NCBI RefSeq assembly: GCF_041361345.1
Contig: NZ_JBGKAD010000001.1
Coordinates: 1,798,001-1,862,000 of the forward strand
Length of the DNA: 64,000 bases
Direction: 5' to 3'
Origin: Halobaculum sp. MBLA0147
GTDB lineage: Archaea > Halobacteriota > Halobacteria > Halobacteriales > Haloferacaceae
Part shown: positions 58,065 to 64,000 of the stretch, piece after piece
How the letters are laid out: each line of letters begins with the position of its first letter
Numbering within the stretch: the stretch's first letter is position 1
The notes under the pieces: model-generated
Seen by the model: only the letters and a program-made list of their open reading frames with translations
The model's database searches: none
Told to the model about the DNA's origin: nothing
Program-made: the position numbers and the translations under genes

Positions 58065-60890
58065 ATGTCCAGCGCCCTCGACGAGGACACCCGGGCCTCT
58101 ATCGCCCAGGGTCGCGAGACCCTCGGGGCGATGCTGCGGTCGGCCCAGAAGGATCTCCAGAAGGTGTTCGTCGTCTTCGTCGTCGGGTTCATGGGGACGT
58201 TCTACGCACTCCGTCTGTACGTCTGGGACTTCCTCAAGGCCGTCACGAAGGCGCGACTCGACGCACAGACGGAGGGCGAAGTCGAGATCATCGCCCAGAC
58301 TCCGTTCGACGTGATCTTACTCCAGGCGAAGATCGGCCTCGTCGTCGGGATCGTCGTCGCCGTCCCGCCGCTGTTGTACTTCTCGCGGGAGGCACTCCGA
58401 CTCCGCGGGTGGTGGCCCGACGCCCCGGTCTCGCGGTGGAAACTCGCCGGGATCGTCCTGCTGGCGGCGGGCCTGTTCGTCGTCGGCGTGGTGTACGGCT
58501 ACAGCGTGTTCTTCCCGTTCATGTTCGCGTTCCTCGCCAACAACGCGCTGTCGGCGGGGATCCAGCCCACCTACTCCATCGTGAAGTGGGCGCAGTTCAT
58601 CGCGCTGCTCACCTTCTCGTTCGGCTTCGCCGCTCAGATGCCGTTGCTCGTCACGGCGCTGTCGTACGCCGAGATCGTCCCCTACGAGACGTTCCGCGAG
58701 AAGTGGCGCCACGCCGTCGCGCTCATCTTCGTCTTCGGCGCGTTCTTCTCTCCCCCGGACCCGTTCACCCAGATCATGTGGGCGCTGCCGCTGATCTTCC
58801 TCTACGGTGCCTCGCTGTACCTCGCCAAGGTCGTCGTCACCGCCAGGCGCGGCGGCGAGTCCGTCAGTGTCCCGGCGACCGCACGCGGCGCGTGGAACCG
58901 GATCGCCGCCGCGGCGGTCCTCGGCGGCGGCGCGACGTACCTCTTCTTCGCACAGGGCGGCGCGAGTGCCGTCAACGGTGTCCTCGCGAGCACCGACCTC
59001 ACGAGCGCACAACTGCCGGTGTTCGTCGGCGTGCCACTCGCCGCCGTCACCGGGGGCGTCGCGCTGGCCGGCGCGGTGGTCGCGCTGGCGGCGGCGCTGT
59101 ACGCCGAGTTGGACGACGCCGCCGGGAGCCAGGCGTTCGGCGACCCGACCGCCATCGACCTCGACGAACTCGACGAGGCGGGCGTCAGAGCCGCCCCGGA
59201 GGAGGCGTTCGCGGACCTCTCCGAGGAGGCGGCGCTGGCAGCCGCCGAGCGCGCCATCGAGGCCGGCGCGAAACCGAAGGCGCGGGCGATCCTCGACCGC
59301 CACGACGCCGCGACGGCGGCCGACGACGAGTCGGCCGAGGGGACGGCGTCGGGGGGCGACGGGACTGGGTCGACTGGATCGGCCGCGGGCGGCGGGAGCA
59401 CGGGCGGAGGTGCCGCGGCGACGAGCGGTCCCGCACGCGACCTGTTCGCGGCCGACGTGGGGACGCTGGGGGCGATCCGACGCGGTGCCGGGTTCGTCGA
59501 CTGGGGCTCGCGACTCCGTGCGCTGTGGAACGTGCTCTTGGGCGTCGCCGTCGCGGTGTTCGGCGTCGGCTACGCCCTCGTCGAACGCCCCGAACTGTCG
59601 AGCGAGGTGTTGGCGGTCGTCGGTCTCGCGCGACCGGACGTGCCCGCCCTGCTGGGGCTGTCGGCGACGGCCACCCTCGCGGCCTTCGCGGCGACGGGAC
59701 TCGTCGTCGCCGGGCTGTTCGGCGGCGTGATCGCGCTGACGGCGGCGTACCTCGCCGGTACCGACCCGACGGCGGTCGACGTGACCGCACTCTCGCGCGC
59801 GGAGTTGGAACGCGCCCCGACGGCGACGTTCGCCGCGCTCTCGGAGCGGCGTGTCAACTACCTCGCGGACGAACTCGCCGAGACCGACCGGGAACGTGCG
59901 CGGGTGTTGCTCGACAGGGCAGACGAGGCGCGTGCGGCGGTCGCGTCCGGCGAGGCGGCGCCGGACGCACCCGACGCGGGCGACCTCCCGGGCGTGGCCG
60001 ACGACACCGGCGACCGGGTGAGTCGCGCCGGCGGTGCGTTCCTCTCGGACCTGACCGACGGCGAGCAGGACGAGGACGACATCGGCGGCTACTACGACGA
60101 TCTGGCGTTCGTCCTCGACTCGATGCGTGGTGGGCTGTTCCGGATCGTCGCCGTGTTCGGACTGGTGATGGTCGGGACGTTCGCGTGGCTCTACTCCGGC
60201 GGGATCGGCGACCTCCGGCAGAACTTCGTCGACCGGCTCCCGACCGAGGTCGTGGGACCGGGTGCGGAGAACTTCGGCGTGATCGTGCTCCACCCGGTCG
60301 AGGCGCTGATCTTCGAGGTGAAGTTCTCGACGTTGATCGGCGTCGCGGCGGCGCTGCCGGTGGCGGCCTACTACGCCTGGCCGGCGTTGCGCGATCGCGG
60401 GTTCGTCCGTGGCCGCAGACAGGTGATCTTCGGGTGGGTCGCCGCCCTCCTCGTCGGGCTCGTCGGCGGGTTCGTGTTGGGGTACACGACGATCGCGCCG
60501 GCGATCATCTCGTGGCTCGTCGCCGACGTGTTGTCCGCGAACATGGTCGTGAGCTACCGGATCAGCAACTTCTTCTGGCTGATCGTGTTCACGACGTTCG
60601 GGATCGGCATCCTCGTCGACGTGCCCGTGGCGATGCTGTTGTTGAACTCCGCGGGCGTCTCGTATCAGGCGATGCGCAAACGGTGGCGCGAGGTGACGGT
60701 CGGGCTGATGGTCGTCGCCGCGCTGTTCACCCCCGCCGACATCATCACGATGATGCTCGTGACGGTGCCACTGATGGCGATGTACGGGGTCGGCCTCCTC
60801 GTGTTGTTCTTCGTCACTCTCGGCGGCCGTCGGAACCTCGCGGAGCCGACGTTCGCCGGCGACGACGACGACCCCGTCGTAGAGGGGTGA
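58065..60890 (+). CDS. tatC: Double TatC (haloarchaeal TatCt) translocase
   Basis: 941 residues: two TatC domains fused. Domain 1, residues about 25-260, has QTPFDVILLQAKIGLVVGIVVAVPPLLYF and YGYSVFFPFMFAFLANNALSAGIQPTYSIVKWAQFIALLTFSFGFAAQMPLLVTAL. Two central segments with extra helices link to domain 2 (about 680-930): EALIFEVKFSTLIGVAAALPVAAYYAWPAL, GFVLGYTTIAPAIISWLVADVL and FFWLIVFTTFGIGILVDVPVAMLLL. About 14 helices are expected. The linkers contain Ala/Asp/Glu-rich low complexity. It is essential in Haloferax (from memory). Confidence 0.94.
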   Translation: MSSALDEDTRASIAQGRETLGAMLRSAQKDLQKVFVVFVVGFMGTFYALRLYVWDFLKAVTKARLDAQTEGEVEIIAQTPFDVILLQAKIGLVVGIVVAVPPLLYFSREALRLRGWWPDAPVSRWKLAGIVLLAAGLFVVGVVYGYSVFFPFMFAFLANNALSAGIQPTYSIVKWAQFIALLTFSFGFAAQMPLLVTALSYAEIVPYETFREKWRHAVALIFVFGAFFSPPDPFTQIMWALPLIFLYGASLYLAKVVVTARRGGESVSVPATARGAWNRIAAAAVLGGGATYLFFAQGGASAVNGVLASTDLTSAQLPVFVGVPLAAVTGGVALAGAVVALAAALYAELDDAAGSQAFGDPTAIDLDELDEAGVRAAPEEAFADLSEEAALAAAERAIEAGAKPKARAILDRHDAATAADDESAEGTASGGDGTGSTGSAAGGGSTGGGAAATSGPARDLFAADVGTLGAIRRGAGFVDWGSRLRALWNVLLGVAVAVFGVGYALVERPELSSEVLAVVGLARPDVPALLGLSATATLAAFAATGLVVAGLFGGVIALTAAYLAGTDPTAVDVTALSRAELERAPTATFAALSERRVNYLADELAETDRERARVLLDRADEARAAVASGEAAPDAPDAGDLPGVADDTGDRVSRAGGAFLSDLTDGEQDEDDIGGYYDDLAFVLDSMRGGLFRIVAVFGLVMVGTFAWLYSGGIGDLRQNFVDRLPTEVVGPGAENFGVIVLHPVEALIFEVKFSTLIGVAAALPVAAYYAWPALRDRGFVRGRRQVIFGWVAALLVGLVGGFVLGYTTIAPAIISWLVADVLSANMVVSYRISNFFWLIVFTTFGIGILVDVPVAMLLLNSAGVSYQAMRKRWREVTVGLMVVAALFTPADIITMMLVTVPLMAMYGVGLLVLFFVTLGGRRNLAEPTFAGDDDDPVVEG

Positions 60891-60957
60891 CGGCGGGTCG
60901 ACTCTCGGGATCTGTCACACTCCGAGAACGGTCTCGTCCACTCTGTCCGTCGGCCGG

Positions 60958-61341
60958 TCACTCGTCACTGGTCGCGTCGCTCGGGTCGTCGTCGCCGGCG
61001 TCGTCGGACGAGGGCTCGTCGTCGGGAGGCGGAGACTCGTCGTCGCGGGCGATGGGTGGACGACGGATGTCGTTGTCTTCTTCGGCCGGATCGCGCATGT
61101 GTGCCAGATCGGGGCGGTCGAACTGGTTGGCACGGGCGTGTTCGAGTTGTGACTCGATCACCGCGTTGACCTGTGGCCCCCACACGTCGTCCGGGTGGGT
61201 GCGGACGTACTCCGCCCACGCGTCGATCTGACGCAGTCGCTCCTCGCGGTCGCGTCCGAAACTCGGCGACTCGCGTTCGTTCGGAACGGGTTCGGTCTCG
61301 CCTTCCGATTCGTCGTCGGATCGAGTGTTCTCGTCCGTCAT
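60958..61341 (-). CDS. Small acidic haloarchaeal protein
   Basis: 127 residues. A disordered acidic N-terminus precedes a conserved core: SFGRDREERLRQIDAWAEYVRTHPDDVWGPQVNAVIESQLEHARANQFDRPDLAHMRDPAEE. A proline/Asp-rich tail ends it. Helical core proteins like this recur in haloarchaea without known function. It converges on the tatC gene. An in-frame GTG about 15 codons upstream is an alternative start. Confidence 0.6.
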   Translation of the reverse strand: MTDENTRSDDESEGETEPVPNERESPSFGRDREERLRQIDAWAEYVRTHPDDVWGPQVNAVIESQLEHARANQFDRPDLAHMRDPAEEDNDIRRPPIARDDESPPPDDEPSSDDAGDDDPSDATSDE

Positions 61342-61500
61342 CTCGTCACTCTCCTCCGGTTCGGTGGTGGACGAGTCGACACACACCTCGACTCGTTTGG
61401 AACGTCTCGGTTCCCTGTCCGCCCCACACCGACGTAAGTACTCTCCCAGACCCACACCGCGACCCGAGGACGTTTCACCCTCGCGCGAACAGAGGCGAAC

Positions 61501-61791
61501 GTGACGAAGATCAGCGTCGAGATCCCGGGCGAGTTGCTGGAGGACCTCGACGAGCACGTCGGCGAGGACGGGAAGTTCGTCAACCGGAGCGACGCGGTGC
61601 GCGCCTCGATCCGGAAGACGCTGGACGTGCTCGACGAGATCGACGCCCGACACGGCCGACTGGAGGACCGGAAGACGACCACCACCACCCACGCCGCGAC
61701 GGACGCGAGAGACCGCGTCGCCGGGCGTGACGACGACACGACGGAGACAGCCGAACACGAGCCCGCCGGGGAGGGCGACGGTGACGCGTGA
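61501..61791 (+). CDS. Ribbon-helix-helix (CopG/NikR-type) DNA-binding protein
   Basis: 96 residues. The N-terminal RHH motif is TKISVEIPGELLEDLDEHVGEDGKFVNRSDAVRASIRKTLDVLDEI (2-47): a beta ribbon and two helices with the N-cap NRSDAVRASIRK. The second half (HGRLEDRKTTTTTHAATDARDRVAG) is disordered and acidic at the end. It overlaps the transporter gene by 11 bp, so it may regulate its own operon. GTG 61501 directly opens the RHH strand. Confidence 0.88.
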   Translation: MTKISVEIPGELLEDLDEHVGEDGKFVNRSDAVRASIRKTLDVLDEIDARHGRLEDRKTTTTTHAATDARDRVAGRDDDTTETAEHEPAGEGDGDA

Positions 61792-62497
61792 GGAGCCGAG
61801 CGAACCGCGTCGCCTCGACGTGCCGGTCGCGGCGACGGTGCTCGCGACGCTGTTCGTGACGGCGTTGGTGACCTCGCAGGTGATCTCCGCGAAGCTGCTC
61901 GCGGTGACACTGCCGGTGCTCGGCGTCGTCAGCGCCCCCGGCGGAACGTTGGCGTACGCGGTGACGTTCTTCGCCTCGGACTGTCTCTCGGAACTGTACG
62001 GCGAGACGTACACCCGGCGCGTCGTCAACGTCGCCTTCGGGGCGAACTTCGTGCTGCTGGCGCTCGTGTGGGCGACGATCCAACTCCCGGCGGCGCGCGG
62101 CTCCGTCGACCCCGGGGCGTTCGCGACCGTCCTCGGGCTGTCGACGAACGTCGTCGCCGGCTCGCTCGTCGCCTACCTCGTCAGCCAGAACTGGGACGTG
62201 CTCGTCTTCCACCGCATCCGGGCGGCGACCGGCGGCGACGCGCTGTGGCTCCGCAACGTCGGCTCGACGGCGACGAGTCAACTGCTGGACACGGTGCTGT
62301 TCACCGTCGTCGCGTTCCTCCTCGCGCCCGCCGTCGGCGTCGGCCGCGCGCTGCCGTTGTCGGTGATCGGGTCGCTGATCGTCGGCCAGTACGTCCTGAA
62401 GCTGCTGATCGCGGCGGTCGACACGCCGCTGGTGTACGCCGCGGTCGGTGCGGTCCGGCGGCGTGACGGCCGCGAGCGTCCCGTCGGTGCGGACTGA
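61781..62497 (+). CDS. Queuosine-precursor (YhhQ/VUT) family transporter
   Basis: 238 residues with about six membrane helices. The family signatures are LATLFVTALVTSQVISAKLL, GGTLAYAVTFFASDCLSELYGETYTRRVVNVAF, SLVAYLVSQNWDVLVFHRIR and LRNVGSTATSQLLDTVLFTVVAFL. YhhQ takes up 7-deazaguanine precursors; haloarchaea use these for archaeosine. It starts inside the RHH gene (GTG 61781, 11-bp overlap), with GGGGAGG upstream as Shine-Dalgarno. Confidence 0.92.
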   Translation: MTREEPSEPRRLDVPVAATVLATLFVTALVTSQVISAKLLAVTLPVLGVVSAPGGTLAYAVTFFASDCLSELYGETYTRRVVNVAFGANFVLLALVWATIQLPAARGSVDPGAFATVLGLSTNVVAGSLVAYLVSQNWDVLVFHRIRAATGGDALWLRNVGSTATSQLLDTVLFTVVAFLLAPAVGVGRALPLSVIGSLIVGQYVLKLLIAAVDTPLVYAAVGAVRRRDGRERPVGAD

Positions 62498-62597
62498 GCA
62501 CGCGTCTCGACGAGCACGGGGGCGCCGACGACCGCGACGCCCGTGACGACTGCGACGCCCGTGACGACTACGACGACTGCGACACCCGTGACGCCGG

Positions 62598-62774
62598 TTA
62601 GCCGGACTGTCGGTAGAGCAGTCCGGCGACGACCGCGACGCCGATCACGACCGCGACCGGGTCGTCGAAGTCGCCGTAGCCCCAGCCGAGGACGACGCTG
62701 CCGAGCACCGCGACGGCGAAGACGGCGAGACCGACGGCCGTCCTGACCGGCGAGTCGCTACTCGTCCCCGGCAT
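62598..62774 (-). CDS. Small membrane protein
   Basis: 58 residues: PGTSSDSPVRTAVGLAVFAVAVLGSVVLGWGYGDFDDPVAVVIGVAVVAGLLYRQSG. Two hydrophobic helices flank the acidic loop GDFDDP. Its ending YRQSG is basic. No function is recognised. It converges on the transporter gene, 100 bp away. Confidence 0.6.
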   Translation of the reverse strand: MPGTSSDSPVRTAVGLAVFAVAVLGSVVLGWGYGDFDDPVAVVIGVAVVAGLLYRQSG

Positions 62775-62963
62775 CGGCCACCTCCGCGCCGTCGGCGTAG
62801 GGTCGTGTGGGTCGCACACTCGCGACTCGACACGTCTCCGGTCCTAAAGCCACGGCCAGTGTCTCACACGCCTCGTGTCTCGCGTGTCGAGATCGTCACT
62901 GCCGTCGGAGAGACACCGCGAGAGCCCACAAGACACATTGGCTCGGAGTAGACGGGTCCAGAC

Positions 62964-64000
62964 GTGGCCCCCAGTCACCCCACGCGAGCCCTCTCGCTCG
63001 CCCTCCTTGCGACGCTCGCCGCCGTCGTCGCGCCGGCGACGGCACTCGGCACGCCGCCAGCCGACCAGCGCGTGACGGACGCCACACCTGACGCCCCGGC
63101 GGGTGGCGTCGACACGACTCCCAGACCGGCCGCCGCGCCCGACGGCGACTCGGCGACGAGCACGGAGTCCGTCGCCACGCACAGACGATCCGCGGCGAGC
63201 GCACGATCGTGTCCGATCCGACCACACGGAGACGACACGGGGAACGTCTCCACCACTACCGACGAGCGGAGCGAGCGAGCGAACACCGACGGCCCGCCGA
63301 TCCCCGACGAGAGGCGCGACACGACCGTCCCTCGCGGCGACTTGGCGGTCGTGCCGCTGTCCGTGCCGGCGGGCGCGAACGCGACCGTCTCGGTGGTCGG
63401 GGAGAACTACACCGCCCGCTCGCGCGTCGTCGACGACGGCGACGGACGAGTGCGACTCGTCGTGAACACGTACCTCGCCGGTGGCGGGATCGAACCGGAC
63501 GAGACCGACGACGGGGACGGCGAGACGGGTGATGGGACCGCGTCCGACGGTACGGGGACGGGCGTCCGCGCCGACGCCTACGCAGTCGCCGGCAGGGACC
63601 GACTCGTCGTCGTCGGTGGGAACGGCTCCGGCGCGTTCGACGCCGGGAACTACACCGTGGTGGTCCGCAGCGACGGCGAGCGCGTAGACTCCAACCGGCT
63701 GACGGTGACGCCAGCGGCCGTCGAGAACGTCACGCTCCGCCGCGGCGTGCCGCGACTGTTCGGCGCGAACGCCACGGAACTGCGCGCCGCGAGTGCACGC
63801 GGCCTCGTGTCGAACCGCTCGGCACCCGACGACTACGCGCGTGGCGATCGGCTCTTCTACGTCACCAGGGGCGAGACGCTCCTCGTCCGCTTCGAGGCGC
63901 CGAGTCTGCTCGGCGTCGTCGCGGCCCAGTCCGGAGCCAACGTCACGGAGCGAGTCCTCGCGCTCCACGAGTGGCGCGACCGCGCGACTCCGGCGACGTT
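62964..64000 (+). CDS. Secreted BGTF-type/DUF7827-like surface protein (3' truncated)
   Basis: At least 345 residues, continuing past the window. GTG 62964 opens a Sec-type signal peptide (HPTRALSLALLATLAAVVAPATALG). After a disordered region, residues about 120-260 form a beta-rich domain: VPRGDLAVVPLSVPAGANATVSVVGENYTARSRVVDDGDGRVRLVVNTYLAGGG and FDAGNYTVVVRSDGERVDSNRLTVTP. Near residue 310, YVTRGETLLVRFEAPSLLG is a repeat of that theme. Several N-glycosylation sequons (NYT, NVT, NRS) are present. I recall this domain combination (DUF7827, BGTF surface) from haloarchaeal cell-surface proteins. Confidence 0.75.
   Translation, partial: MAPSHPTRALSLALLATLAAVVAPATALGTPPADQRVTDATPDAPAGGVDTTPRPAAAPDGDSATSTESVATHRRSAASARSCPIRPHGDDTGNVSTTTDERSERANTDGPPIPDERRDTTVPRGDLAVVPLSVPAGANATVSVVGENYTARSRVVDDGDGRVRLVVNTYLAGGGIEPDETDDGDGETGDGTASDGTGTGVRADAYAVAGRDRLVVVGGNGSGAFDAGNYTVVVRSDGERVDSNRLTVTPAAVENVTLRRGVPRLFGANATELRAASARGLVSNRSAPDDYARGDRLFYVTRGETLLVRFEAPSLLGVVAAQSGANVTERVLALHEWRDRATPAT

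Noticed and set aside
58317..60293. 658-aa minus-strand frame inside the double tatC gene
   Set aside because: Antisense to a clear membrane protein; Arg/Gly/Asp-rich shadow.
62844..63968. 374-aa minus-strand frame at the right end
   Set aside because: The plus strand encodes a signal peptide and beta-rich surface domain over the same span, with glycosylation sequons; the minus frame has no domain.

Overview
The window is chromosomal DNA of an extremely halophilic archaeon (class Halobacteria). GC content is very high. Most predicted proteins are rich in Asp and Glu. Many genes start at GTG or ATG about 25-30 bp downstream of an A/T-rich TATA-like box, which is the leaderless haloarchaeal pattern. 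The gene content is archaeal: TFB, Hef, NMD3, archaeal-type ProRS, GGGP synthase, a double TatC, Brp/Blh with a CarR-type lycopene cyclase, and siroheme-dependent heme genes. I cannot name the genus.

Layout. 1-5 kb: the end of a DUF5828-like gene, a VOC protein, a SatD-like protein with a membrane partner, small conserved genes, a TrmB/MarR-like HTH protein and a membrane histidine kinase. 5-9.7 kb: Nudix hydrolase, proS, an M20 peptidase, a small gene and tRNA-Ser(CGA); two identical 20-bp origin-recognition-box-like sequences lie here. 9.8-18.5 kb: a MoxR ATPase, a large Ca-binding-repeat membrane protein with a cytoplasmic winged helix, small haloarchaeal genes and a repeat-rich non-coding stretch (14.2-15.0 kb). 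18.5-24.4 kb: hef, then a lower-GC accessory module (SIR2-domain protein, GTPase, 61-aa basic protein). 24.4-28.5 kb: retinal biosynthesis (lycopene cyclase then brp) and argS. 28.5-36.8 kb: a canonical MinD ATPase, then a cluster around a TFB gene with two ParA-like proteins that have lost the Walker-A lysines, an HTH-like protein and three hypothetical proteins. 36.9-46.3 kb: a class III aminotransferase, an MgtC/DUF4010 membrane protein, a geranylgeranyl-reductase family protein, a zinc-dependent metallohydrolase-like protein, GGGP synthase, an orphan gene, a cluster of hairpins and an isoprenoid-synthase-like protein. 46.3-50.2 kb: heme/siroheme genes (ahbAB fusion, precorrin-2 dehydrogenase, hemA) and a small conserved gene. 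50.3-54 kb: an EamA transporter divergent from an Lrp regulator, and an XPD/DinG-type helicase. 54-55 kb: an AT-rich two-gene island encoding a proteasome-fold Ntn hydrolase and a 69-aa partner. 55-64 kb: NMD3, two divergent tatC genes, a ribbon-helix-helix regulator with a queuosine-precursor transporter, and the start of a secreted surface protein.

The two best candidates for undescribed systems are the SIR2 + GTPase + small-protein module (21312-23996), which looks like NAD-depleting defence, and the stand-alone Ntn hydrolase pair (53979-55033). The paired 'pseudo-ParA' proteins beside TFB (30802-36802) are the most unusual feature of what looks like core haloarchaeal gene content. Functions and family names come from motif recognition by eye; no database search was run.
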